Assembly (NCBI GenBank): GCA_030848705.1
Contig: CM061236.1
Coordinates: 58,857,481-58,921,480 of the forward strand
Length of the DNA: 64,000 nucleotides
Direction of reading: 5' to 3'
DNA from: Heracleum sosnowskyi
Lineage: Eukaryota > Streptophyta > Magnoliopsida > Apiales > Apiaceae
The notes under the pieces are model-generated. The model did not search any database, was not told the origin of the DNA, and worked only from the letters and a program-made list of their open reading frames with translations. Positions 1-11,024 of the stretch are shown here, piece by piece. The stretch's first letter is position 1. Each line of letters begins with the position of its first letter. A program made the position numbers and the translations under genes.

Positions 1-2247
1 CAATTATTGCTAGGACGATAGTGTTAAACACATATCGTCCTCATTACTAAGAATTAATACTCAGAAGAATATATACATAAATCTAGTAGTCATCTTTTTT
101 AGATGATTCAATTGATATATCACACTGACTAATCACAATACAATTTCAAACTCCCTAAATCTCCGCCAGATCCTCGGTCCATCTGAAGGCTGCATATTTA
201 ATAGCAGAATGATGGGTGAAAGGATAATTTTCACAAAACCACAACTGTTGCAAGTTGGAGTTTGAACATTATAATACTTTCTATTCATTGTATGGGCATC
301 ATTTAATAATAATGAAAGTAACTTAATATAAACGTATAAGTTGGATATAAACAGAAATGTAGCCAGCAAGGAGAAAACACTTGCACATAAGCACCAACAT
401 AGCTATTCCCCCATATTAAGGAATTGAATCAATACGGATCGGTTGTACAAAGAAAAAGAAACATCAGAAGCAAGACAAAATTACCGACCAGTTGCAAGGT
501 TTCTATCCCCCTCATTTTTTCCTTGCAAACTTATGATAGGCACACAAACTCTGCAATTACTCACATGTGACAATCAAGGGGTTTGATAATATGTAGTGGG
601 GGAATCAAAAACAAAACCTACTTAGTCTTTGTGATTGTCAAATGTTTATAGATCGGCACATGTGCAATGAGACAAAGTATGAAAGTTGGATATTTTGAGA
701 AATTGTATAATAAAGGCTTACAGAAGTTTACCAATAAGACATGATAAATGAAGAAGTTAAGAACTGCCTCTAGAACTTTTGCAGAAGAAATGAAAATTAG
801 TTTTGACATAATGCAACAAAAGAAGTTAAGATATGCAAAAGTTGGTCAATAAATTTGTAAATGGAAGATAATTATGTTTTATTAGTCCCTAGGAAGAAGA
901 TATTGTCTCTCTATAGAGGAATAGATGGGCATAGATGATCCAATGAGAGGGAACAAAGAATTGAAGCACTAAACATTTTATCTTTTTTTCCTTTCTTTAG
1001 ATGCACGGATCAGTTGTGTTAGGTTTACCTTATATATATTATTCTAGGAATTTTCTAGTTAAGATTCTTAATGTTCGCAATTATCTTTTACTTAAAGGGG
1101 GGATCAAGTTTTAGAGATTGAATATGGGTATAGGATTACTTAGGATAAGTTTAGATTTATTATAAATATGGTTGTAATCCTTCATTTTAAATTATTCAAA
1201 ACAATCATTAATCATGGATTTTTGGACATATTTTCAGTTGGAAGGCTCTTCTTTGTTTATCTCTTCAACATCGATTTCCTAGCTTTTCTACAACCAGTTC
1301 CCCATCATGGTAGATTTTAGATTAGTGTCACGTAGCTAAAAGAGTAGAGAAAAGGAAAAGTTCGATCTTTTCGCCCTCTCACTCAGACCTTGGGTTGGTT
1401 TGGTTCAAATGGAACTCTAAAATTTCAAGATTATAATTTATTGTGCTTTAAGTGTAGTGACTCACTTGAACTTTCTCTTAAAGATCACTAGTTTAGTGAC
1501 TCACTTGAACTTTCTCTTAACGATCACCACTTTTCAGACCACCTCCTGATGCTGAAACGTGGTTACAATAATTTTTAATAATGGTAAGTCATCTGAACTC
1601 TTGATGGTACTCTTGGTAGTTGGTAGTGAATTCTCAATTTCTCTGTTTACCCACTCTTTTCCAACAATTCAGGTTTACATCAGAGTAGTAGAAGAGAAAA
1701 AAAATACACAGATGCACTCAAGATAAATCTGGAACCCTAAGTGTGAAAGCTGACTTATACAGCTTGAAACCATCAATGTATTCTACTCTTCTGTATTATG
1801 ACTTGGTGAAAGAGGCAAACACACAAAGTTCTATGAGACTGAGAGTAATACTCCACTGGAAATTAAAAAGTTGCACATTATAGATATCTAGTTTGTACCC
1901 GAGGTAAATACGTTTTGTCAAGTGATATATTTACAGAAGTACATGCGCCAACTTACAGAATATATATATAACCCTGACACTACCTTCTATAACTCAAATT
2001 TAATAATTCATATTGATAATACGTCGAATCGCTGACGGCATGTTAAGCATTATGTACCAAACATCTGACCCCATCGCTGCTTTACAATGAAAATAGTCGG
2101 TCTTTACTGAGTCGGGTGTTCATTACCTTTAAATACATTCTAAAAATAATCTAACACAACATAAAAAGTACACAACTTTTTGATCTTAGTAATCCTCTGT
2201 AAAATAATCCAGTAATTTTGAAATTAGATGTAGGGAAAGTGTCATAC
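1..2247 (-). other. Intron of the D6PK-type kinase gene, running off the window
   Basis: No kinase or other convincing coding sequence is visible on either strand. The interval starts at the donor site (gtatga on the minus strand, from 2247) that ends the first kinase exon, so it should be intron. The catalytic-loop and activation-loop exon expected next is not found before base 1. Either the intron is longer than 2.2 kb or the gene is truncated. A 39-bp tandem duplication at 1455-1528 is the only clear internal structure. Confidence 0.55.
1455..1528. repeat. 39-bp tandem duplication
   Basis: A block beginning tagtgactcacttgaac occurs at 1455 and again at 1494. The two copies are nearly identical over about 35 bp and directly adjacent. 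It lies in the presumed kinase intron. No function is implied. Confidence 0.8.
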
Positions 2248-3119
2248 TTTACAGCTTGTTCTGAAAAATGTCTCCCATGTTGCCTCTGTCGAAGTGTGTG
2301 CAAGTCACCTCCCGGGCAATACTCCATCACCAAGCATGAGAATTTGTCTGTTTCAAAATGTGTGTACAAGGTCGGAAGGAACGGATGGTCTAAAGACTGT
2401 AGAATTTCTCGTTCTGTTTGAGCCCGAAGTAATTTCTTTCGGCTGGCAAGCAAGGCCTTGTCCATAACTTTCATTGCAAAGTAACACTTCGTACTACTCA
2501 ATTCGGAGAGATAGACACTGCCAATATCACCACTTCCCAGCCTCTTCAACAATCTAAAATGACTTAAACCCAAGGCCCCATCTCTAGCTCGGACAGCTTG
2601 AATGGCTTCCCATCTTGAGTCGTTTGCTTTATGAGGTTTGCTAACACTACTTAAGCTGCTACAACTACTTTCATCACTTATATTGGTGCTTGTACTACCC
2701 CTACACATGCTACTCTTGCCACTTTCAACAAATTCAGCTTTGTCGCTAATTTTGGCACTTCCACTAGTTTCTGCAAGGCTGCTGGATCCATCACTAACTT
2801 TAGCAGCCAAGCTATCTTTTGGAGTTCCTATATCCAATGATTTCTTTTTCACATCCATTAAACTTTCTAATGAGCCCCTGGTCACACCCGCAGAAGGGTT
2901 TTCGCTTTTTGGTGTTTGTGGTGGGTGACCAAGAGATAGGCTTGAATCTATTTTATCAGCCAACACGCTGACATGCCCCTTCTGCAGCAACTTCTGATTC
3001 GATATTGCTTCCTTGTTAACATTCTTAGATGCTACTTGTTGTTTGATCCCAGGTGTTTTTTCAGGGCTTTTTTTACTCTGATTTTTCACGGAAATACTAG
3101 CAGCAGATTTTGAGGCCAT
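2248..3119 (-). CDS. D6PK-like AGCVIII protein kinase, first coding exon only (partial gene)
   Basis: The exon encodes about 290 residues. Residues 1-160 are a Ser/Lys-rich, low-complexity N-terminus. From residue 161 (KPHKAND, RWEAIQAV) the sequence follows the D6 protein kinase family closely: glycine-rich loop GSGDIGSV at about 195-202, ATP-binding Lys217 in AMKVMDK, helix C in TEREIL (235-240), hinge VMEYCPGGDL, and FSEQAVK at the exon end. A phase-2 donor (AA, then gtatgac) fits the family. The catalytic loop and the DFD motif must lie in a later exon, which is not in this window. Known family role: plasma-membrane-associated kinases that phosphorylate and activate PIN auxin exporters. 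D6PK itself versus a D6PK-like paralogue cannot be decided. The start is the first ATG of the open frame. Confidence 0.88.
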
Positions 3120-3807
3120 TGTAAACTAAACAAATTCTTTAAGCTATTCGGCCATCATTTAGCCACCCTGGTTAAGACAGCATCTACAACAATCAGGACA
3201 GAAATTGACAAGTAAAAAATCAAGTTCTCTCAGCTAATTTCCATTTAAACTGATCAAAAGCTTTGCCAACCAACTCTAACACAGAATCTTAATAACATGA
3301 TACAATTTAAAACAGAAATAATTTATAACAAAACTGCTCAAAGCACACAAATTGAAAATGCATACACATAAAAAAAAAAAGAGATCTCAAATGATGCTGA
3401 AAGGCAAAGTAATGAAGAGCATAGAGAAAGCAAACCCAGGAAGAAAATGACTGTAACAGTACAAAGCATAAAGATATAAAATGTGAGTGTGTGAAAAGAG
3501 TAGCTGAAGTCCCAAAGATGAAAACTTTATTAGGGTTTAGGGTTACCAGTATAAAAAGAATAGCACCAAAAGAGACTATTTTATATATGTGCAAGACAAC
3601 AAAAGGGGGGTCAAACCAGAAACTCAAGGACATGGGTGGGTGTTTCCAGATATACACAAAAAGATCTGCTCAAAATCTGATTCACAAAAACTTGGATTTT
3701 GGACCTTTAACCACTCTTATATTTTTAGACAAAATTCGGTTCTATTCCATCAAAACTCCAGCTAAATTTAGTATTTTAAAATGCCCAACTTGAATATCCA
3801 TTTTTTA
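3120..3807 (-). promoter_or_regulatory. Upstream region and probable 5' leader of the kinase gene
   Basis: No gene is seen here. The stretch lies directly upstream of the kinase ATG on the minus strand and ends where copia sequence begins. It contains a telo-box-like block (3531-3545) but no TATA element I would trust. Transposon sequence starting about 700 bp upstream means distal promoter elements may have been displaced. Confidence 0.4.
3531..3545 (-). promoter_or_regulatory. Telo-box (two telomere-type units) upstream of the kinase
   Basis: The plus strand reads tagggtttagggtta, so the minus (coding) strand carries two overlapping AACCCTAAACCC-type units about 415 bp before the kinase ATG. 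Telo-boxes (AAACCCTA) are established elements near start sites of plant housekeeping genes. A chance interstitial telomere-like repeat is the alternative. Confidence 0.45.
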
Positions 3808-5058
3808 TTATAAATTTACATATACGTACTTACACTTATTACAAATAAAATATATTTTCACCTTGTTCCACCTTGTGATTCTGGGCAAGCTTCTTGTTTG
3901 ATATGAAACAGTAGTCTCAGTTTGGGGAACTGAGTCTTCACCAGGGCAATTGTCTCCACCATTTTCTTCAATGTCTTCAGAGTCACCATCATTTTGAATA
4001 TTTCCTGAAATTGTTTGTGACTGAGCTGGCGTTTGATTAACATCATTTTCAATAACAGCATCTTTTTCAGTTTCAATAGTTTGAGTGAGTGTGGGTTCTT
4101 CATCAACAAATTCTTCTTCCTTCAAGTATCCTTGATTCTCAAATCTAAGAATCTGCATTTGACCTTCTTCATGCAGTCCAGGAAACTTGGTTTCATCAAA
4201 TGTGACATTCACACTTTCATCTATGATCCTGTGTTCCAAAAGATAGACTCTGTAGGCAGTCCTTTCTAGAGCATACCCCATGAAAATACCTTCATAGGCT
4301 TTGGTGTCAAATTTCCCTTTCTTTTCATGGTTGTCTTTCATCATGAAATATTTGCTTCCAAACACATGAAAATACTTGAAAGTAGGTTTCTTTTCATTGA
4401 GCAGATAGTAAGGAGTGTTCCTATGAGTCTTGTTGATCAGGGTTCTGTTCTGTGTATAACAGGCTGTGTTGATAGCTTCTGCCCAGAAGTATGTAGGTAA
4501 CTTTGCATCATGGAGCATAGTTCTGGCAGCTTCAATGAGAGTCATGTTCTTCCTTTCTACAACTCCATTCTGCTGTGGTGTCCTTGCAGCAGAAAATTGT
4601 TGTATAATTCCTTCATCTTTGCAGAAATTACCAAGAGTGGCATTTCTGAACTCAGTGCCATTGTCACTTCTCAGAATTTGAACCTTGGCATTTGGAGCTT
4701 TGTCAAGAACTCTTAAGTGATCAATGATAACTTGAGCAGTTTCATCTTTTGATTCTAGATACTTCACCCAAGTATACCTAGAATAATCATCCACCATAAC
4801 TAATGCATATCTCTTCTTGGCTAATGATGGAACATTGACTGGTCCAAAGAGATCCATGTGAATTAGTTTGAGTGGTTCTGTGTTGGTGTTGACTTGCTTT
4901 GACCTGTGCACAGTTCTCTTTAATTTTCCCATTTGACAATCCTCACACAGTCCTTCTTGACAGAATTCCTGTTGAGGTAGTCCTCTCACTAGTTCCTTCT
5001 TCATTAGCATATTCATTGTCTTGAAGTTGAGGTGAGAGAGTTTCATGTGCCAAAGCAT
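3808..5058 (-). pseudogene. Copia integrase fragment (E1)
   Basis: 416 codons. The zinc-binding HHCC region (WHMKLSHLNF, then CEDC) is followed by the catalytic core with a DD35E layout: DDYSRYTW, RSDNGTEF and NGVVERKN. After an acidic linker the frame runs into unrelated sequence (after about YQTRSLPR) and stops with no reverse transcriptase. It is an open but truncated remnant that needs the missing RT/RH half to be functional, so I score it a pseudogene. Confidence 0.88.
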
Positions 5059-5091
5059 ATTGTCACCAACAGTAGCTTTACTGTAGAAACA

Positions 5092-5635
5092 TTAAATCGT
5101 GTCCTTCTTTGTTGAGCTTAGGTCAGCAACAAACAGGCTTCCTTTTCTTACCCCTTTCAGAGAGAGGCTTCCATCCTTGTTGTGATAGATATTGCACACC
5201 ATCATGTCAAAATCAACCTTGAATCCCCTGTCACTGAATTGGCTGACACTGAGCAGGTTGTGCTTCAATCCATCTACAAGTGCAATATCATTGATGACAA
5301 CATTCCCAACATTTTCCCTCAGCCACATAGGCTTTTCCTTGTCCTTTCTTGAAGTGTCCACTTGACCCTTTTCCCATCCTTTGATTCTGCTTTGGTCTTC
5401 TGCACTCAGTAGCAAAATGACCAAGCTCATTGCAGTTGTAACACCTAAACTTGGATCTGTCCACCATCCCTGTTTTGTAACCACCTCTTGTGGCACCACC
5501 TTCGACTTTGGAAGAATTCCATCTGCTGAACCTTGATGTTTGACCTTGAGGCTTAAATGGCTTGTTTCTCTTGAATCTTATGTTTTTGAACTTCTTAGCC
5601 ATGTAAGCCATAGTTGGATTATCCATCTTCTCCAT
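5092..5635 (-). pseudogene. Copia gag zinc knuckle and GAG-pre-integrase remnants in two frames (E1)
   Basis: Two overlapping open stretches in different frames carry parts of one protein. The upstream one (5288-5635) has a CX2CX4HX4C knuckle, CYNCNELGHFATEC. The other (5092-5499) has the block NDIALVDGLKHNLLSVSQ that precedes integrase. The frame change and the missing protease motif (DSGC with RHMTG) show a frameshift plus an internal deletion. Confidence 0.8.
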
Positions 5636-5677
5636 TTCTTCTAAGGAGTAGAAGTCTTCATCTTCAAAATCAGTTAT

Positions 5678-6529
5678 CTACAGACCAACTTTCTCCTCAT
5701 CATCCACAACCTCTTCAATCTTAAGAGTAGGTACTGGAGTAGGTTGGATGATTTGAATTCCTTCACTAGGTTGAGTGATTCTTGGCACATGAGCCACAAG
5801 AGCACCAGACATATTAGCCATCTTTCCTCTGGATCCAGCTTGTATAGCTCTTTTCTGGAAAAATTCAAGCTCATATGACTTAAGCACACCATATAATATT
5901 TCAAGAGAAACATTGTTTAGATTTTTTCCTTCTCTTATGGTAGTGATTCTGTGCTCTAGATGCTCAGGAAGTGTGAGTAAGAATTTAACATTTAGCTCTT
6001 TCCTATCATAGTACTTGCCATGAATCTGTAGCTCAGTCAGCAGCTTGCTAAACCTCTCAAACATTGTTGTTAGGTCTTCTCCTGACTTTGCCATGAAAGC
6101 TTCATACTGTGAGATAAGAATTTGTCTTTGATTGTCTTTCACTTCTTCACTTCCTTCACATAGCAGCTCGATCTTGTTCCACATATCCTTGGCTGATGAG
6201 CACCCAATGACATTCCCACACATGGCTTTGTCCAAGGTGAGAGCATCCAGTAAGATGAGTTGCAAGTAATCATCCAAGGCCACCTTCTCTTTTTCTGGCT
6301 CCAGAAACTCTGAAGGTAATTTGTTAACCCGGTAGGCTGGAACAAGAACACCATCCACAGTTGAGGCTTCAATCTCTTTTCGTGGAACAAAGGGACCATT
6401 TTGGAGGATACCCAAGTATAAAGGATTTGCAGCTTTGATAAACAGTAAGATTTTTCTTTTCCACACATTGTAATTCTCTTTATCAAAAGCTGGAATTTTT
6501 ATGCTACTTGACTTCTGCATACTTGTCAT
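5678..6529 (-). pseudogene. Copia gag, N-terminal part (E1)
   Basis: 283 codons typical of plant copia gag (UBN2 type): IPAFDKENYNVWKRKI near residue 12, then KDMWNKIELLCEGSEEVK, LPEHLEHRITTIREGKN and a helical C-terminus. It begins at the first ATG about 30 bp after the primer-binding site. It is separated from the zinc-knuckle frame by a stop, so the original gag-pol frame is broken. Confidence 0.85.
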
Positions 6530-6557
6530 GATCTCAGATTAGTAGAACAATATGTCT

Positions 6558-6569
6558 GCTCTGATACCA
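6558..6569 (-). other. Primer-binding site of E1 (initiator tRNA-Met type)
   Basis: The minus strand reads TGGTATCAGAGC two bases after the LTR end CCAACA. This is the standard plant LTR-retrotransposon primer-binding site for the 3' end of initiator tRNA-Met. It fixes element polarity and the LTR boundary. Confidence 0.9.
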
Positions 6570-6571
6570 GT

Positions 6572-6719
6572 TGTTGGTCCTTGACTATTGTAGAAGGGGG
6601 GGGGGTTGAATGCAATACTGATAAATCTCAATCTACGTTTCAACAACAAAAACGTAGATTGAGATTTATCAGTATTGCATTCAACCCCCCCCCCCTTCTA
6701 CAATAGTCAAGGACCAACA
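6572..6719. repeat. Near-perfect 148-bp palindrome made of the E1 LTR end
   Basis: The left arm 6572-6640 and right arm 6650-6719 are reverse complements; I see one length difference, 10 G versus 11 C in the homopolymer. They are separated by about 9 bp (caacaacaa). Each arm is the last 70 bp of a copia LTR, from TGTTGGTCC inward, including the G tract. The arms join E1 to the unrelated fragment E2. Confidence 0.93.
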
Positions 6720-7698
6720 CCAGCTTTCTCAACCATATTTGATAGCAGGGCTCTATCTCCGGTCATATGCCTTGAACATCCACTGTCCAGAATCCACACA
6801 ACACGGTTTACCTGTGCCACACCCTGCAATATCAAATTGATTAGTCCTTCCTCGCAACCCAAACTTGATTGGGTCCGGAATATTTAAAGAACTGGCCTTT
6901 GTCAGGCAAAACAACATTTTTAACTTTAACTACTTCAACCTCTTTCACAAAAGAGCGTTTCCATTTATAGCCAGCCTTAACACATTTCTGAGTAGGATTG
7001 GGGATAAATGAATCTACTCTAGTCTTAGGAGGACTAGTAGTATTAGATCTAACATGCTTCTTATTATTAACATGTTGACGTGGAGCAGTCTAATCATCAT
7101 ATACATGCTTACTATTAAAATAAGCATACATAACATTAAATGCACAAGACATGCAATTCACCACACCACATGCTTTATGAGACAAATTAATAGCAGGCAT
7201 GTTAGTTCTACAGTTGTTTTGATCCACTTTATGGATGTCTGATTTAGTCTCTATTGCTGAAACAACTTTGACTTGTTTCTCATACATACACTTGTTGAAC
7301 TGATCAAGTTCAAAAGCAAGATCCTCAACACGCATTTCCTCTTGGATAATAATGGAATATTCATTAAGAGGTTCTGCCAAGGATTCTCTAAAGAAAGGTT
7401 TATCAATACCCTTAAGCACATGTGGTACACCCCTTTCTTCAGCACTGACTCTATTAGGGGTGTTAATGCTTAATTCTCCAATAGACTCATTATAGTCATA
7501 ACCTATTCTTACAGTTTGACCAATAATTTGTTTATTGAAGATTTCTTTAGCAGTCTTACAAGAATTATAGTAAGCATTTACCTTGGTTTCAAGTTCACTG
7601 ATCTGATCCTTAAGAATGGTTTCCAATTGAATATAACACTTAACCCTATTCTCAAGAAAAGATATCTTCTTAGTGAGTTCATCCTGATTAACATGCAC
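6720..7698 (-). pseudogene. Copia gag C-terminal coil and protease start, interrupted (E2)
   Basis: The open part 7090-7698 encodes a helical, hydrophilic segment (VNQDELTKKISFLENRVK onward). Stops follow. Further on, minus-strand sequence near 6725-6790 encodes the copia protease signature (DSGC then SRHMTGD, then RALLSNM). The reading frame ends at the junction with the palindrome. It is a non-functional remnant. Confidence 0.7.
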
Positions 7699-7707
7699 AA
7701 GTCTTAA

Positions 7708-8358
7708 TTATTTTACCTCTTTTTCAAGAGCTGTGTTCAAAAGAATTATTCTATCATTTTCACTACGTGCACAAGATACAGTACTACTAAGATGATAAAT
7801 CATTTCAGAATCAGTAAACTTTACCTCTGACATGAATGATGAAGTATTGCCTTCATTAGCCATTAAAGCTAGATTTCCAACTTCACCAGCTTCTTCATCA
7901 CTATCTGTATCATCCCAACTCTTTCCCTCGGTAATATAAGCTTTTCCAATCTTGTTCTTCTTACTAGAATCATATGAGTTCCTTCTCGCTTGCTTTGGCT
8001 TTCTGCATTTTGTAGCAAAGTGACCCAACTCATTACAATTGTAGCACCTGATTGTGCTTCTGTCCACGGTTCCAGTTTTATAGCCACCCCTTGTGCTACT
8101 TGAGGAAGAAGAACCACCTCTCTGAAACCTAGGCTTGAACTTAAGATTAGGGTTCTTTCTGAACCTGAAGTTCCCAAACTTCTTCACTATCAATGCCATC
8201 GACTCATCCTCCAACTGTTCAAGTTCTTCCATAGAATAGAAGTCACCACCAGATTGACCAGTGGATGTTAAGCCATATTCAGCCACAATAACATCCATGT
8301 CAGAACTGGAAGGTTGAACAACCTTCACTTCCAGTTGTTGTGGGACTTCTGCCACCAA
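7708..8358 (-). pseudogene. Copia gag zinc-knuckle segment (E2)
   Basis: 216 codons with a Gly/Ser-rich stretch and one intact CX2CX4HX4C knuckle, CYNCNELGHFATKC. The context is nearly the same as in E1 (RGGYKTGTVDRS before it), so E1 and E2 are related families. It is separated from the upstream gag part by frame breaks and from the downstream part by one stop. Confidence 0.8.
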
Positions 8359-8432
8359 TGCAATAGAAGTACTGACTATCTTTCATGTTCCATATATCTC
8401 CTTCTGCTGAATCTGCTCCAGCCCATAGGTCT

Positions 8433-9077
8433 TCAGAACACCATAGAGCTTTCCAAATAAATCTCACCAAGATCTCTGGCTTCTCTAATTGCAGATATTC
8501 TGTGCTCCAAGTGAGATGGAAGTGTCAGAAGAAACTTCTTTTTAATCTCCTTGATAGTATAGTGTTTTCCATGGAGATTCAGATCATTTATTAATTTGTT
8601 GTATCTCTCAAAAACCTCAGAGATACCTTCACCAGGGTTCGATCTGAAATGTTCATATGAAGAGGTGAGAATTTCCATCTTATTCTCTCTAACTTCCTCT
8701 GTCCCCTCATTGATTATCTCAATTGTGTCCCAAATGTGTTTGGCAGTAACACAGTTTAGAACATGATTATGCATGATAGGATCAAGACAATCAACCAGAA
8801 TCAACTGTAAACAGGCATCCAGGGAAGCATCCTCTTTCTCATCAGCTGTGTAGTCCTTGGGTTCCTTGGGGTACATCCTAGCAGCTCTAGTAACAACATT
8901 GTTCTCTATCTGCTCTTCATCAACAATCATAGGAAGTTTTGGTCCATTTTTCAGCACTCCAAGATATTTATAATTAGCCACTTGAAGAAACAGGAGCATC
9001 TTCTTCTTCCACATAGGATAATGCTCCTTACTGAACATGGGGATTTTCACTATACCAACTTTTTGTGTAGTAGACAT
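8433..9077 (-). pseudogene. Copia gag, N-terminal part (E2)
   Basis: 214 codons: VKIPMFSKEHYPMWKKKM near the start, then HIWDTIEIINEGTEEVREN and LPSHLEHRISAIREARD. It aligns with the E1 gag along its length but at moderate identity. It starts about 100 bp after the LTR and ends at a frame break before the zinc-knuckle segment. Confidence 0.82.
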
Positions 9078-9178
9078 TTTTGAGATTTTTGTTGAAGAAT
9101 AAAAATTTCAGAGTTAAGAAAAAATCACAAAAAATGGATCTTTGATTAGTGTATCAATCAAAAGGCTTTGATGCCAAT

Positions 9179-9704
9179 TATTAGGTCCCGATAAGTTTGT
9201 AGAAGGGGGGTTGAATACAAACTATACCGTTTTATCGAATTTGTTCGTTTTAAGATTCAACAATTCAAGAACAAATTATTGCGGAATAAACGGAAACAAT
9301 ATTCAAGTTAAATATAACTTATATTAAACTTGAAGGGTGTTACAATTTTGAGTATAGATTACAGAGTTCTTGATAAAACAAATCTAGAATAAATTCGACA
9401 TGAATTTATCTATTTTTGTAATAAAAAGGATCGAATACTAAAAAGTAGTTCGATATAATTTCTAGGGATTATGATCTGCTAGATTGTCAAATCAATACAA
9501 GTGAACTAATTCTATTGGATTAAATATTACAAGAAACTCAATAATTAATTCACTGAAAGAATTTTAGCTCGGACAGTTGATGGAATTTAATGGCAGAAGT
9601 AAATGAAAGATGGAATGTTTTTAAGCTTCTGTCTTGATTTCTATTCTGTCTCTTTTTCCTATCTTCTATTTTGTCCACTTGTGTTTTCTTTTATAAGTAC
9701 ACTT
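9179..9704 (-). repeat. E2 LTR, left portion (interrupted by element E3)
   Basis: The left edge is set by the diverged primer-binding site of E2 (minus strand attggcatcaaagc) and the LTR end CCTAATA, a CA-to-TA change. It carries the conserved gtagaaggggggttgaat block also found in the other copia LTRs here. The LTR is cut at 9704 by the E3 insertion and continues at 22827. Confidence 0.75.
9700..9704. repeat. Target-site duplication CACTT, left copy (E3)
   Basis: cactt directly precedes the E3 LTR start TGTTAATCCC. It is matched by cactt at 22822-22826 after the distal LTR. Five base pairs is the usual copia duplication. Confidence 0.93.
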
Positions 9705-10735
9705 TGTTAATCCCAAATGACCTAACAGATTTGTAGAGGGGGGGGGGGGGGGGGGGGGGGTTGAATACAATTCTAGATATTTTCTAAACTTAAAACAACT
9801 TCCAACTAAAACAATACTAAAAATAAAAACTCAAGCAAATATAAAATTTCAGTTGGATGTTTTGAGGATCCAACTGAGATGATTTTATTTCGGAAATAAT
9901 CTGTGTTACAAAAGTATCACAGCTGCTCAGTTCCTGATTTGGAGTGAGAGTGCTCTTTTAAAGAAGCTAATAAAAACTATTTTTATCTCACTCGCTTATC
10001 TTAAAATGAACTGCTACACTTGGTTATATAACCCAAGTTTACAATGCTATTTTTGGCTACTCTAAATTAATCTAAAGGTAACCTCCAGTAGCTTGCATTT
10101 CATCCCTTTTGTCCAATGGTCCTTGGAGATATTGGCTTTTGTCTTCATGCTTATTATGATCACACTCAAGAAGCTAATTGGAAATTGGAATGTTTCCTTA
10201 TTTCCAGTGACCATTTTGATGGTTTCCAATGCAAAGTACACTTCCACATCACCTTTTGATCTGTCAGAAAACTGTCACTATCACTTTGTCAACTATTCAG
10301 AAAAGTGATAATGATTCGTTGATAGCAGTAAGATGTGTTTCGTTGATAGCTTTATTCTTCATTTCGTTGATGGTATATTCTTCATTTCGTTGATGAGTAA
10401 TCTTCATTCCGTTGATAGAGTAATCTTTATTCCGTTGACATGTCTTCACTTAGGCAAAATTACAAGGCATAATATATTTACAATTAACCAACCTATTTTG
10501 CTTATCTAGTACTAAGTCAACATGACTTAGAAAACCTATCTAATACCTACAACAAAATGCATATCAAACTATGAAGTATTGTACAGTGCAATTGCTACAT
10601 CACTCATTTCGTTGATGAACTACCTGTCAACGAAAGCTGCAAAGCATACCATTCCGTTGACAGTTACAATATTGACTTAATACAAAATCTACTAAGTGTT
10701 TTATAATTATCATCAAGAACAACATATTCCTAACA
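9705..10735 (-). repeat. E3 3' LTR
   Basis: 1031 bp, TG...CA termini, direct repeat of 21804-22821. It contains a run of 23 G (9738-9760), compared with about 11 in the other LTR, and at least nine copies of the CGTTGA motif clustered at 10312-10660. The length difference between the LTRs is mostly the G run and small indels. Confidence 0.93.
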
Positions 10736-10750
10736 ATCTCCCCCAATTTA
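10736..10750 (-). other. Polypurine tract of E3
   Basis: The minus strand reads aaattgggggagat immediately before the LTR start TGTTAGG. This purine-rich run is the expected plus-strand primer site and confirms minus-strand polarity. Confidence 0.8.
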
Positions 10751-11024
10751 TGACTGATGGAATAACAGCCATAAATCAGAGGCCTTGATGATAACAAAAA
10801 TACTTAAGCAAATTATACATGATAAAAGTAGAAAATGCATTAAGCTTCAAAATGTTTTAAGAATTTATTGAAATACAAAGTAAAAAGTCTTACAAAACAA
10901 GTGCACAGAGTTGCTCCTCTAGTCTGAGCAAATTTCATCTTTTTCTCTGTGGCGGTGTTTTCTTTCCCTTCCTTGCATTGTTCTCCTCAGTTTGAGCTTG
11001 GAGCCTCCTATAGAAAATCTTCTC

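Larger units (their letters stand above)
3808..6719 (-). mobile_element. Ty1/copia fragment E1 (gag to integrase, no RT), broken
   Basis: Minus-strand copia internal region in the order PBS, gag, zinc knuckle, GAG-pre-integrase, integrase. It then stops: no reverse transcriptase or RNase H follows, and the left flank becomes the kinase upstream region. Between the knuckle and the GAG-pre-integrase block the protease active-site region seen in the neighbouring fragment is missing, which indicates an internal deletion. Only about 70 bp of the 5' LTR remains, as a palindrome (6572-6719). No target duplication is recognised. Confidence 0.85.
6720..9178 (-). mobile_element. Ty1/copia fragment E2 (PBS, gag, start of protease)
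   Basis: A second, different copia internal region on the minus strand. Reading from the right there is a diverged primer-binding site next to the LTR, gag, zinc knuckle, a coiled stretch and then the protease motif. It breaks off at 6720 against the E1 palindrome. Its upstream LTR is the one at 9179-9704 plus 22827-23588. Confidence 0.85.

Noticed and set aside
133..809. Minus-strand open stretches that could be the second kinase exon
   Set aside because: Neither shows kinase motifs (catalytic loop, DFD, APE) and both are AT-driven.
3808..9178. E1 as a simple nested insertion into E2
   Set aside because: E2 sequence does not resume on the left side of E1; the left flank is the kinase upstream region, so nesting is not supported.
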